A stretch of DNA of 64,000 nucleotides from the NCBI GenBank assembly GCA_949361645.1, contig OX442428.1, positions 4,874,461 to 4,938,460 of the forward strand, given 5' to 3'. Under the pieces are notes generated by a model. The model did not search any database. It saw nothing but the letters and a program-made list of their open reading frames with translations, and had not been told where the DNA came from. The translations under genes were made by a program, and so were the position numbers. Shown here in pieces: positions 1 through 13,291 of the stretch; within the stretch, counting starts at the first letter, position 1; every line of letters starts with the position of its first letter. Source of the stretch: Spongilla lacustris. Lineage: Eukaryota > Porifera > Demospongiae > Spongillida > Spongillidae.

Positions 1-1340
1 CACGATTGACCACGCACAACACGCGCGCGACAAAGCTGAAGTGTGCATCCACTAGAGAACGTATAAAAAATGTGCTGTACAGGTATACAAAAGTGTGCGA
101 ACACGCCCACTTTCTCTCGACTGGTCGTGTTCCGTGTTAAAAGGCCCATTCCCGGCGTTCCAGACCACTCGGTTCTGCTCTCAGATAAAAAAACGGACTC
201 ACTTTTCTTTATGTCGTTTCGTCATTTTTCATTTTTCAATTTGTTAGGAAGAACCGGATGTAAGCCCTAAATTCGATTTGCATTTGGCGAAGTATTGAAC
301 ATGGACCCAGGAATACGCAAGCAGTATAATTAGAATAAGGAGAAGTCAAATTGTCACTTTATACACGGACCATTATGAACGCATGATTGGGCAATTCCCT
401 GGCGGCGTTTTAGTTCTTATACGCGTTTTAAATCAGATGGTTTATAAGTTATCGGCAATAGCTTGATATTAATCTCACTTTGTACTATTAAATATTGGCA
501 TTGCTGCTGTCTAATCGCAGTACAAGAAATATGCAATTTTATGGTACTTCTTTGCATGCCATGCATTCAATGCAAACGAACAATGCTGGACTGTGATAAA
601 ATTGATCAATGATAGTTATAGCCATCAAGCTGTTACTATTATTAGTTAATTACATCAAAACCGTCCTTATAAGGACCATCCTCCTTGTATAAGGCAGCTG
701 AGCATGCATGTCAGATCAATGGAAGGGTCAAGTATGGCGTGATGGACTATTTGCAAAACTATTGATCATATGCATGCTTTTCTGAAAAAGTCTCTTATTT
801 ATGAATGTGTAGGCTGGCAACTCGACCCGTGGTGTCAGTTTACCACTGAAAGCTATACATTATAAGATGACACGCAGGCTTATTATAGTGCTTAACATGC
901 GATCTTATCATAAAAGGTTATAAGTCCTCAATGCAATGATAATTATACACATACAGGTGTATAAGATGAATTGATGGACAATAAAAGAATTAAGAGGGTA
1001 ATCTGAGCATGGCACCTCTTGTATTCTCAATCTCTAGTGGTATGGGTCTGATACAAAACAATGACCTTTCTCAAACACAATAGCCAGGTGCGCCTACAGC
1101 TCCACCCTGTTTTGGTTAAGACTTCTCCATCATCATCTTCACTGATAAACCTATACAAAAGCAGTTGTTGAGGCCATTGATCGTGATCTATCCTACTCAG
1201 AAATACGATCTCCATGTGAATGTGAACAAATATTCAGTTGGCTTATTATCTGTTTCGCATTATTGTAGTCACATTATATTATTATAATTACAATTATAAT
1301 GAATTATAAAATTATAGTTATATTATACAATAATAATATT
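1..1340. other. no gene recognised
   Basis: AT-rich sequence with only short chance reading frames. No splice-compatible coding stretch, RNA gene or repeat boundary was recognised. A run of TTA/ATT-rich low-complexity sequence lies at 1258-1345, just before the retrotransposon remnant. Confidence 0.5.
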
Positions 1341-1344
1341 TATT

Positions 1345-3319
1345 ACTGGTCTTCGTGTCCAGCATCTCATTGATGCAGCAGACTCTCCTTTTCAGACGGC
1401 AGTTCTGTCTTCTCTCAAGGCAGTTGGTCATCTTCTTGCATCAGGAAGAGCCCCATCTCAACTGTCTGTCTTCCTCGCTGGTGGAAACCTGACTGTGTTG
1501 AATAAATCTAAGCCTGATTGCCCCCTGGATGTTCGGCCCATTGCTGTTAGAGAAACCCTCCGCCGCCTGACAGGAAAGTGTCTGTGTGCTGCAGTGAAAT
1601 GCAAGGCAGCAGAGTTTTTTCATCCACATCAATTTGGTGTGGCATGCCCTTTTGGTACAGAGAAAATTGCTCATGGGCTGAGGAGATGTGTTGAGGAGCA
1701 TTGGTATGACACTGAATTTGTTGTTCTTAAGGTAGATCTGAAGAACGCATTTAATTTGGTGTCATGTCAAGCTCTCTTGATTGAAGTTAAAAATCACTTT
1801 CCAGAGTTACTCCCTTGGGCCTGTTGGTGCTATGGGCAACATCTTTTGTTATGGCACACACATCTTCAATTCCATGCCTGATATCATGATGATGGAGTGC
1901 TGGCTGGTTCCATATCTGCAGTACACAAGGCACTGGCATTGATAAAAGGAATTGGTCCATCACTTGGCCTCTTTGTGAATGTGTCAAAATGTGAGCTCTT
2001 CAGCCAAAGTGATCTGAGCTCTTTCCCATCTGACATGAAACAGTCTCGCAATCTCAACATTGAGATCTTGGGAATTCCAATAGGTGACAAAGATTTTTGC
2101 TCAGCCTTTGTCTCCAGGAAGAGGTTAGAGGCAAGACCCCTGCTGGAAAGACTTGAGGAAGTTGGTGCAGTGGACCCTCAGGTTGCTTTAATGCTCTTGT
2201 GTATGTGTGGCGGGTTCTGTCAGCTTGCACATCTAGCCCGTGCCACTCCTCCTTCACTTGTTATGGCTTCTCTTGAGCTTTTTGATGAAGATGTTCGTAG
2301 ATTGCCTGGCAGCAAGCCCAGCTAAGCCTAAGCAAAGGAGAGTTGGGCATGAGGTCTCTGTCCCACCACTCACCTGCAGCATTCATTGCATCTCTATGCT
2401 CCTCTGGCTATGGTTCCATATCGGACCACCATCTCTCTCATGCAGTACAGACATTTAATGCATCCGTATCTCCTTCTGATGCAATTCAGACAGATGGTTT
2501 AGTTTCATCTCCAGTCCATCAAAAGCAACTTTTGAGCAAGATTGATATCCATCAGTTCAATAGCATCCTGATTGCTTCTTCTGTTGCTGATAAGGCTCGT
2601 CTGTTGTCTGTCTCATCCCCACATGCTGCTTCATGGCTGTCTGTAGTCCCTTCTGAAGGTCTTGGCCTTCATCTTGAGCCTTCAGTATTCCAGGTAGCTG
2701 TCAAGTGGTGGCTTGGTTTGGACACCTCTAATGGTTCCCAGTGTGCCCTATGCCCAAACAGCGCATTAGATTCCCTTGGTCACCATGCCACAACATGCAA
2801 AAAAGGAGGAGACGTGGTCATCTGTCACAACCATCTGCGCAATGTGTTGGTGGAGACTTGCCGTAGAGCCCACTTGAGTGTGAAGGTGGAGATGGGCAGC
2901 AACCTTACTTCAGACCATGACCACTCATGCCCCGCAGACATTTTGCTACCCAATTGGGCCCTTGGTAAACCAGCTGCCTTTGATATCTCAGTGATATCGC
3001 CGCTAAATCCTAAATTTGTATCAGTAGCAGGATTGTCAGCTGGGGCAGCTGCGTTGTCCACTGAAGAGCTTACGGTAAACACACAGAAAATGACCCCAAA
3101 TGCAATGCCTTGGGGCGGTGTTGTATAACTCTGGTTGCAGAGTCATATGGTGCTTGGGGAAAAGAAGCCATAGATTCATTTTAAATGCTTGCCTCCCGTC
3201 TTGCCATAACATCGGGCATAGCAAAATCAGCTGTGCTGTCTGAGCTGTACAGTAGGCTCAACCTGCATTTGGTGAGAGCGAATGCGACAGCGATCCTTTC
3301 CAGGTGGCTCCCATCTTAA
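1345..3319 (+). pseudogene. decayed non-LTR retrotransposon: reverse transcriptase plus C-terminal zinc finger and nuclease-like region
   Basis: One reading frame runs from about 1348 to 2325. It carries the block RPIAVRETLRRL, reverse transcriptase motif A (VDLKNAF) and, just after an in-frame TGA at 1879-1881, a motif C-like YHDDG. The short spacing between these motifs suggests the motif B region is deleted. A frame change near 2325-2343 leads to a second segment ending at 3128. That segment has a Cys/His cluster (CALC, then HH and C) and a PAD...FDISV stretch resembling the PD/D core of restriction-like endonucleases in site-specific non-LTR elements. The tail at about 3130-3319 reads YGAWG, then RANATAILSRW, then a stop. 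Stops and frame changes make it non-functional. The nuclease assignment is inferred from motif order. No target duplication was identified. Confidence 0.75.
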
Positions 3320-5300
3320 AGTTAAATTAACTTTAGTGTGATTTAAGTGTTGTGTGTATTACATATTCAGTTCATGTACATGTATATATATTATTAATAA
3401 ATATATAAGACAAAACTAAAATGCATACTAATACATGCGCTATTACAATACCGTAGTCGGTACGTCAATCATTAGCTGCATGTCTATACATGTATATGTA
3501 TATGTACGTCCCTAATTAAACTTCCCTAGTTAAGCCTGGGACAACTATACACCTCTGAGTCAGCCCACTGACACCCATTTATTTTTGATACCATGCATGC
3601 AGGTAAGTGTAAGACAGATCATTAAATGGAATATAGCCATTTCTGTCTAAATCAGTAGTGATTATGTAAGATACCTGAGGCTTTTTTCCGGGGAGAAGTT
3701 TACCACCGGCATTGCAGAAAAATTGACCTTGCTGTCAGCAATTGCTGTGTCAATAGATGATGCAAAACAATGTTGTGGCCTATGGTGTGATGATTATGAA
3801 CTCCCATGCAAAGGCACTTGACAGCCAATCAAACCTGAAATTTTTTTGCTGTAAGGTATATTTTGCTTCTGCCAGTTTTTTTGATTGCTATACAGTTGCA
3901 TGAAGCAACATTGGAACCTGCTTGCTCTTAGTTTTGTCAATCACAGCTGGGCTGTATACATGTGGTTGACAAAAATGTTGCTGCATGTCCACCATAGTGC
4001 ATACACCCGACCCTCTGCCTCTGCATGGTATATATTTGGTGTAGTAGCAATTCATGTGTGGTAAGTTACAGTTAAGAGGACGGTTGATACTATTTTTACG
4101 ACATCACACAGGCTTTTGCCTCCCTCCATTATTACCTATAGTCTTCCATGCAGGCATCGCTATCATCACACATCTACTAACCAAGTGGTATGAAACCAAC
4201 CCAACAAGAAGGAATGCAACTTAGCAATAAACTTGCACTCTTCTATTGTATGCACGTATGTGTATTTTAATTTTAAATGGCATCGTTTTTATAGTCCTGA
4301 GTTTCTCAGACCTTTAAGTGATCTAAACAAATATACTCCACAGTTTTTAAGCTAAGAAGTTTACTTTTCCTAAGAGAACTGGTAAGACCATTTATGTTCA
4401 ACGGTAATAAATGCTCCTTTATCAATGGAAATGCCCTTTATAAACTGGAATGCCCTTCACAAATGCAAATAAGGTGCTGCTCATTCAGGCTGCACTGCAT
4501 GGTGTGAACTAATCCTGCAGAAACAACACCAGCAGCTTCTAATGAGGACATGCAGCTTTAATTTGTTCTTGACGTGGCCACAAGCACTGCTGCATGCTCT
4601 CGGAATGTACATTCTAATGTACATGTGTGTATGCCAGAATGAGATGTTAGCTGTTCTTGGCCGATGTTATTAGGTGGACATGGATCCTCAGAAAGAAAAC
4701 ACCATCCCACCAGGTGGGTGTTTGTGTATGCCATGTCCTATATGATGTTGTGCTAGCTATATCCCCTCATTTGCTCCTCCACTTCCACCCTGTCTCTTTT
4801 CTAAATAAATCATACGTGTGCCTCACATGCAATCTCGACATAAGTCCAATTGATACACACAATCACAATGACTATACAGCACACACACACACACACAACA
4901 GTTCTTTCATTCTCTTCTCATTCTGCTCCTCTCTCCCTTCCCCTTCCCCATTCTCTTCTCCCTTCCCTTCTGCTCTCCCTTCTTTTCTCAATCCCTTCCC
5001 CTCTCCCCCTTCTTTTTTCCTCCCCCTCTTGTCTTGCCCTCTTCTTCTCCACTTCCCTCTCCTCTTAACCTTAATTTCCTTCCCCTCCTTCACTTACTTC
5101 TCCACTTAATTACTCCCAACACAGCTGTATACAAATTCCTAACAAAGTTTGGCCATGATGGAAGACGTACTACGCGGTGGTACTTTTGTGGGCCATGCAC
5201 ATACCAAAATTTAATCTGTTAAGCATTTTTGATGTGAATGACCAATCGCTTTAATCTGCATGCACACCATACATATTCACATCAGGGACGGATATTTGTG
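3320..5300. other. intergenic, no gene recognised
   Basis: No supported gene. Bases 4880-4900 are a short (CA)n run. Bases 4907-5095 are almost pure pyrimidine (CTTCCC-rich), which gives spurious Ser/Pro/Leu reading frames. The rest looks like unannotated, possibly old repeat-derived, intergenic DNA. Confidence 0.5.
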
Positions 5301-5308
5301 GTGATTAA

Positions 5309-5748
5309 TCATAGATTGACCGTTCGTTGTTAAACCGTGTGTTAAACCATTTTAACATAGTTTGTTCCTATACCTCATTGCTCTGAGCGTTGACTGATCT
5401 AAAGCATGAGTTGTCCGTGCCACAAAACAGCAAACAAGACATAGTTATATTCTAGATAGTGCAGCTGTACACTGTAGCTCTTTTCCGAGCCGCTTCAACT
5501 TAACAAACAACATGCACTTTTACAATCGCTAAAAGGCTGTGCCTTCACCAGCATACGAAGTTATATAAAAACAAGTGAAGAGTAACGAATAGAAACAAAT
5601 TCTGGCGCTCCAAGTTAATGAGATTTGCAGCTGAAGTATAATTTTAAAAGATAAATATGCCTTTATATAGGGGTATATAATCGCAATGGAATAGTGTTAA
5701 ACGGGTTTAACACTTTGTTAAACCAGTTTAACATCGGACAATCTATGA
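5309..5748. mobile_element. 440-bp TTAA-flanked MITE (TCATAGATTG ends)
   Basis: The element starts TCATAGATTGACC and ends GGACAATCTATGA, an inverted match with one mismatch in the first 13 bases. TTAA lies directly outside both ends (5305-5308 and 5749-5752). The terminal repeats continue more loosely with TTAAACC/GGTTTAA blocks. It has no coding capacity. The same TCATAGATTGAC ends and TTAA target are found on the element at 19381-21904. TTAA duplication is known for the piggyBac and Kolobok superfamilies. The ends do not begin with the CCC usual for piggyBac, so the superfamily is left open. Confidence 0.8.
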
Positions 5749-6059
5749 TTAATCCTGATACCTTTGCTACTGGATTTGAATGTACAAGTACCCGGACAGA
5801 AGGCGTATACATGGGGGCATAGGCCTGGTTTACATGTATATTTTCTCCAAGAAAATGTTGGGGGGCCTCAAGCCCCCCCCCCTCCCCAAGCACAGCCTTA
5901 TCTACGGCCTTGCACACAACAGCACGTACAGCTATACTAAACACGTATGTTTAGTTCGCACATGTGTTCTTAATCGAATCGCCGGGCAAATATACATGTA
6001 CATGTAAGGTTACGGAAGTTCATAAAACATAGGTCTGGGTACGAGGTAAACAAGATCAC

Positions 6060-6320
6060 ATCGACGGTGGTCCAATCGATTCAACCGCATCGATCGATGG
6101 TCCAATCCCATCGATCGATGGTCTAATCCCATCGATCGATGATCCAATCCCATCGATCGATGATCGAATCCCATCGATCGATGATCCGATCCCATCGATC
6201 GATGATCCAATCCCATCGATCGATGATCGAATCCCATCGATCGATGATCCGATCCCGTCGATCGATGATCCAATCCCATTGATCGATGATCCGATCCCAT
6301 CGATCGATGGTCTAAACGCG
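6060..6320. repeat. CGATCGAT minisatellite, about 21-bp unit
   Basis: About a dozen tandem copies of a unit close to CCATCGATCGATGATCCGAT, with point variants (GATCCAATC, GATCGAATC, GGTCTAATC). Each unit contains the self-complementary core ATCGATCGAT, so both strands look alike. The array gives spurious repeated peptides in several frames. It lies just outside the outer end of the left palindrome arm. Confidence 0.9.
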
Positions 6321-6632
6321 TCGATTGACGAACGTAGACCATCGATGTGGAGTGAACAGCACGATATTCAAAAGCAATCGATGCGACAGAAATATAGGTC
6401 CGTACGATTGAAGGAAACGGTCGATGCGAGTGAAAAGCGAGACACTGCAACTGTGAAAAGCGGTCGATGCGAGTGGAAAGTGAGGGACTGCGATTGTCAA
6501 AAGCAGTCGATGATGCAGTTGCAACGTAACGAATAATTTTGATGAATTTTGGAGCATTTGGCGCTCCATAGGTTTCTACTCAAATAGTTTATTTTACTTA
6601 TCGATATATCACCATTCCGCTTCATTTCATAT

Positions 6633-6795
6633 CGATATGAAGGGTCCATCGATCGATATGAAGGGTCCATCGATCGATATGAAGGTTCCATCGATCGATA
6701 TGAAAGGTCCATCGATCGATATGAAGGGGCCATCGATCGATATGAAGGATCCATCGATCAATATGAAGGGTTCATCGATCGATATGAAGGGTGGA
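6633..6795 (+). repeat. ATCGATATGAAGGGTCC minisatellite
   Basis: About eight copies of a 21-bp unit (ATCGATATGAAGGGTCCATCG, with variants). It lies inside the left palindrome arm. The inverted counterpart is at 18877-19045, so the array predates or arose with the duplication. Confidence 0.9.
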
Positions 6796-6813
6796 TCGAA
6801 CCCCGTTGAAGTA

Positions 6814-7094
6814 ATGCACCTATCAGTGGTAAGTGCAGTCCCCCCCCCTTTCCAAAATCCGGGACATATGGGGGATTTGACATTTATTAAATCAAACGCC
6901 CCATGGTTGGGGGTTAATATAACTGGTCAATTCGCAGCGCCATTTGCTGTTGACCACACCCAATGTCAAATCCCCCGTACGCGTGCTGGTAGAAACAATG
7001 GTCAAATCCCCCACTAATCTCCTATATGTCTCGGATGGGGGAGGGAGGGGGGGGGGGGGGGGGAGGGGTTTGCACTTACCATTGATAGGTGCAT
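6814..7094. mobile_element. 281-bp MITE with ATGCACCTATCA ends
   Basis: The ends ATGCACCTATCAGTGGTAAG and the inverse of CTTACCATTGATAGGTGCAT match over 20 bases with one mismatch. The flanks are TA on each side (6812-6813, 7095-7096). The other palindrome arm has the uninterrupted site GTTGAAGTTAGCCGC, so the insertion and a TA (or TTA) target are supported by an empty site in the same window. The interior has a C-run near 6840 and a G-run near 7040. There is no coding capacity. Confidence 0.85.
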
Positions 7095-7821
7095 TAGCCG
7101 CACATTCCAAGTAATTATCATAATCACGGACTTAAATTTATTCATTGACGATTCAATACTCGTCAGTATCCCCTAAATCCGGTTACCCCTTCATATTCCA
7201 ATGGATTACCCGTTAAATTGATATAACATGATGTTTCAGGCACAATACAAACAAGCCAGAGATAACATTAATGGCCTACTATTCCATCACATGGTGTTTC
7301 ATGCACAACACAAATAAACACATGCCAGTGAGCCTGCATGACAGAGATAACACCCACTTGACATATATCTCCAGCAAGAGGTATGGCTTTGACTCCTCCC
7401 ACTTTATGACCATGACCCATCACATGGTGTTTCATGCACAACACACATTTTTAAAAAATGCCAGTGCCAATTGAAATATCTGAGCAAGAGGTATGGCTTT
7501 GGCCTTACAGTAGTTGGGGTACCAAAGTTTATAGGGTAATCTGTATATACGTATACCAATAACTGCGTACATGTTTGTTGTTTAGAGTTTTAAAGTGTAA
7601 TTTGTAACTTGAAGAGTTTGCAATTGGCTGTTTCAAGATTCGTGCTCTGGATAGCCCATGATGTCATCACGCAACTCCTTAAGCTGCAGCAGAATGTTTT
7701 TAGAAACTGCACTTTTAGGATGAAGTTTTAAGCTGGCCGGCCACATGTTATTGCCATGGTTTGTCATACATGTATAGAAGGTTCGGATCTATCCACGGCC
7801 AAATACTCAGAAAAACCTCAT

Positions 7822-7854
<33 letters not shown>

Positions 7855-7887
7855 GCAGGGGGCCACACTATAGCGACATCAACAAAT

Positions 7888-8708
7888 GGGAAAGTTTACG
7901 AGAAAAAAGACCTAGCGTTTATTATAAAAAAGTATAATAAAAATGCATTACGTTTGATTTGCTATAACTTCCGAACAGTTAACGGTATCACCTTCCTATT
8001 TTCAACACTTCATACTGCACCATTTCTCTATGGTAAAATACATTTTGGAGTCTTGCACTTGCTCCGTGTCAGTATTGCAACGTTCGATACCCCACTGGGT
8101 TCAAACCCGCCATAACTTTCGGTAGGAGTAATCAATTCGCTTCAAATTCGGTTTGTTGGTAGAGAGGTCCTATACCTATCGATTTGTTCTGTTTGTTGAT
8201 TTTTATGCCATCCATTACGGAGTTACAGTTGAACAAACTACGTGCCCATTTTCGCGCTCGATTCGCGCCAATGATTTGGGCAAATTGCGTTCCGCTCAAT
8301 GTATGGGGAGGCGGGGATTATAACATTAGCGCGAATCAAGCGGGAAAACGTGCACGTAGTTTGTTCAACTGTATCTCCATAACGGATGGCATAAAAATTA
8401 ACGAACAGACAAATCGATAGGTATAGGACCTCTCTACCTTCAAACCGAATTTGAAGCGAATTGATTACTCCTACCGAAAGTAATGGCGGGTTTGAACCCA
8501 GTGGAGTATCGAACGTTGCAATACTGACACGGAGCAAGTGCAAGACTCCAAAATGTATTTTACCGTAGAGAAATGGTGCAGAATGAAGTGTTGAAAATAG
8601 GAAGTTGATAGCGTTAACTGTTCGGAAGTTATAGCAAATCAAACGTAATGCATTTTTATTATACTTTTTTATAATACACGCTAGGTCCCTTTTCTCGTAA
8701 ACTTTCCC
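7888..8708. mobile_element. 821-bp foldback element, GGGAAAG ends
   Basis: Two arms of about 380 bp face each other around a loop near 8270-8320. The left arm starts GGGAAAGTTTACGAG and the right arm ends CTCGTAAACTTTCCC. Arm identity is high, with scattered mismatches. The flanks are AACAAAT and AAATATTG. The other palindrome arm has CAACAAATCAAATATTG uninterrupted near 12936-12952, which confirms insertion. The sub-terminal half (GTTCTGTT, GTTACAGTTGAACAAACTAC, ATTCGCGCCAATG) is related to the foldback at 9558-10354. Open frames in the arms mirror each other and are not evidence of genes. Confidence 0.85.
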
Positions 8709-9557
8709 AAATATTGATTTCAGACTCTCGTCCTAACGATGCAATGGCAATGTGCAATCTGCAACATGTATATTCATGAACATCATGATCCTAACTGGTT
8801 CATAGATCTCCACTCATGACTCCATTTTGGTATTGTGCCATGCCCAACATTGTATATTTAAACGATTACATATGGTATAATAGTGCAGAATGTTTTAACA
8901 TTGATTACATACCTTACCGTTATTTGATTTGTTATATAATATCCGATTCGGAATTTATACAATGCCCTTATATGAACACATATATATGGATGTGTTCCAG
9001 TAACTGTATCCTGAGTACTGATTTATATGCTTTGGATGTGCAATCTTTATACTAGTTTGTGCAATATTAGACCATTTGTTTCATTTATCTTACTGTAACA
9101 CATGATCATTATTCTGTCAAATTAAACTGATGCATTTTATAATAGTGTACCTGTGTATGATTTATATGTCCTGCTGTAACTGTACTTGTAATTATTTAAT
9201 ACATACATTAATAACTATTATAAATATCGTAGGATTAGTCATATCACTGCTTGATTTAAATATACTATTCGACATATTTTTACTTCTAAGTTTTTTTATT
9301 TCTCAGTATAATGTATGATAACATATCCTTTGCTCAGTTGTACTGATATATCATTAATCACCCTAGCATAGTATATATGTTGCCAGGATCCTTTCTACGT
9401 GTGGTACATATGATCACCTCAGTTTACAATGTCAATGCCTTTTCAGCTCAGCTTATGGCATTGATAAGATTATTTCACTCATGCATTTCAACACCGTTAT
9501 CAGTTTACAAATCCACTGATGTGCTAAAATAAATAAATTAAAAAGCAATCATTATAT

Positions 9558-10354
9558 GGGACAGTGTCCAGCAAAATCGGGCTTATGGGGTTATAATTTT
9601 ATCACTATAAAAATTGCACGTTGTACTAAGCAACACATCTTCGCGACGGTACTACCTTTTCCTTTCAAATTTCGTGCACTTGTTCCCACACCATTTCTCT
9701 GTGTGAAAATCGATTTTTGTGATCATACCTTTTCCGTGCCGTGGATACAACAATCGTTAACCCCGCGGGTTAGAAATCCACATTTCTCCACGTACGAGTG
9801 TTGAAAACGCGTCAAATTCGGAGTGTGCATAGAGGAGTCCTGTAGCTATTGATTTGTTCTGTTCGTTAGTTTCTGAATCATCCGTTACGGAGATACAGTT
9901 GAACAAACTACAGGCACATTTTCCCGCTTGATTCGCGCCAATGTCCATTCACTGAGCGGGACGTGATTTGCCAAAAATCATTGGCGCGAATCAAGCGGGA
10001 AAACGTGCCCGTAGTTTTCTCCGTAACGGATGATATAGAAATTAACGAACAGAACAAAACAATAGCTACAGGACTCCTCTAAGTGCAACCCGAATTTGAC
10101 GCATTTTCAACACTCGTACGTGGAGAAATGAGGATTTCTAACCCGCGGGGTTAACGATTGTTGTATCCACGGCCAAGAAAATGAGTAGATCACAAAAATC
10201 GATTTTCACACAGAGAAATGGTGTGGGAACAAGTGTACGAAATTTGAAAGGGAAAGGTAGTACCGTCGCGAAGATGTGTTGTTTAGTACAACGTGCAATT
10301 TTTATAGTGATAAAATTATAACCCCACAAGCCCGAATTTGCTGGACACTGTCCC
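9558..10354. mobile_element. 797-bp foldback element, GGGACAGTGTCC ends
   Basis: The arms of about 390 bp begin GGGACAGTGTCCAGCAAA and end with its near-perfect inverse. The central loop of about 35 bp lies near 9945-9980. The flanks are ATTATAT and ATATATG, consistent with a short AT-rich target. The inner halves share GTTCTGTTCGTTA, ACAGTTGAACAAACTAC and ATTCGCGCCAATG with 7888-8708, so these are two diverged members of one family. It lies in the spacer between the palindrome arms. Confidence 0.85.
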
Positions 10355-10767
10355 ATATATGTATGGCATTATATCATATATGTACTATGCATCCAGCATT
10401 ATCTGACCATGTGTAAATACATATACACACATACATGGATTGAGCTTGGTTGGTATTAGGATGAAGGGAGGCAGGAAGGGGGTGGGAGTGGGGGGCACAC
10501 ACAGCTTTTGCATATTATTTCAAATTGGTATATAAGATGATGATACGCATTAGCTTCTGTGCATTTTACTGTCCGAGCTTCCATGTTGCATCAAAATGTA
10601 AAAGGTTTTGAGTCTAAGTCTCATTCCAGATCAGAATATAGAAAACATTTCTGATGAATGTGCTTATACGCATGTATGCATCCAGATATTTTCCATTTAT
10701 GGCTTGTTGACATATAGCTTGCATTGTATAAGGTCTGATATTGAGGTTACTGGAAGCATGAAATGAT

Positions 10768-12560
<1,793 letters not shown>

Positions 12561-13006
12561 CTAATATTGCACAAACTAGTATAAAGATTGCACATCCAAA
12601 GCATATAAATCAGTACTCAGGATACATGCAGTTACTGGAACACATCCATATATGTGTACATATAAGGGCATTGTATAAATCCATTGTAACAAATCAAATA
12701 ACGGTAAGGTACGTGTATGTAATCATTAAACATTCTGAATACAATTCCCTGAGTCGCTTTCTCTTGCATTGCTCTACTATATGTAATCGTTTAATAATGT
12801 ACAATGTTGGGCATGGCACAATACCAAAATGGAGTCATGAGCGGATATCCACGAACCATGATCATGGTGTTCATGCACATATATGTTGCACAAGATTGCA
12901 CATTGCCATTGCATTGTTTGGACGAGAGTGCGAGATCAATATTTGATTTGTTGATGTCACTATAGTGTGGCCCACCTGCCCCCACCACCCCCCCACACAC
13001 ACATAC

Positions 13007-13264
13007 TGTAGTAACTGGTTAATAATAGAACATGCAACTGGCCATGGAGCATGCGCAGTGACGAGTTTGGGTAATACTTAAGGTCTACCCGGCAATTAAG
13101 GAAGAGTCAGTCGAGACTGGAGATACCTGGCACTAGAACGGCAGATGGTCTGAGTGTGTATGGACCTTGTATCCGTGTGTTATATGTGTTTGTTGCTGCT
13201 GCAGTGATTATTGTGTGTGCCAATACACTTGTCAGTTGTCATTGGTCAGCGGCTAGGTACTATA
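13007..13264 (+). repeat. 5' LTR of gypsy element 1
   Basis: 258 bp, TGTAGTAACTGG to GGTACTATA. It differs from the 3' LTR by CTACCCGGCAATTAAGG versus CTACCATTAAAGG and by single substitutions, including the terminal TATA/TACA. Confidence 0.93.
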
Positions 13265-13291
13265 CATTTTGGCGACGAGGGAAAGTCAGTA

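Larger units (their letters stand above)
6571..9070 (+). repeat. left arm of a large palindrome (core about 1.4 kb plus two insertions)
   Basis: This stretch matches 12561-19105 in inverted orientation. Shared landmarks include the outer edge GGTTTCT...TAGTTTATTTTA, the ATCGATCGATGGACCC-type minisatellite (6633-6795 here, 18877-19045 there), CCCGTTGAAG/GCCGCACATTC, ATTCCAATGGATTACCCGTT, the CTCAGAAAAACCTCATG block, and the inner edge ACTAGTTTGTGCAATATTAG. This arm carries two insertions absent from the other: 6814-7094 and 7888-8708. Removing these leaves about 1.4 kb. The arms may be long terminal repeats of one non-autonomous transposon or two opposed copies of a repeat. No transposase was seen between them. 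Confidence 0.85.

Noticed and set aside
4657..5109. 150-codon frame on the plus strand
   Set aside because: Its second half is pyrimidine-tract translation (Ser/Pro/Phe/Leu); no family, no splice context.
6010..6450. 146-codon frame with DHRSMGLDHRSMGSD-type repeats
   Set aside because: Translation of the CGATCGAT minisatellite. The core is self-complementary, so similar peptides appear on both strands.
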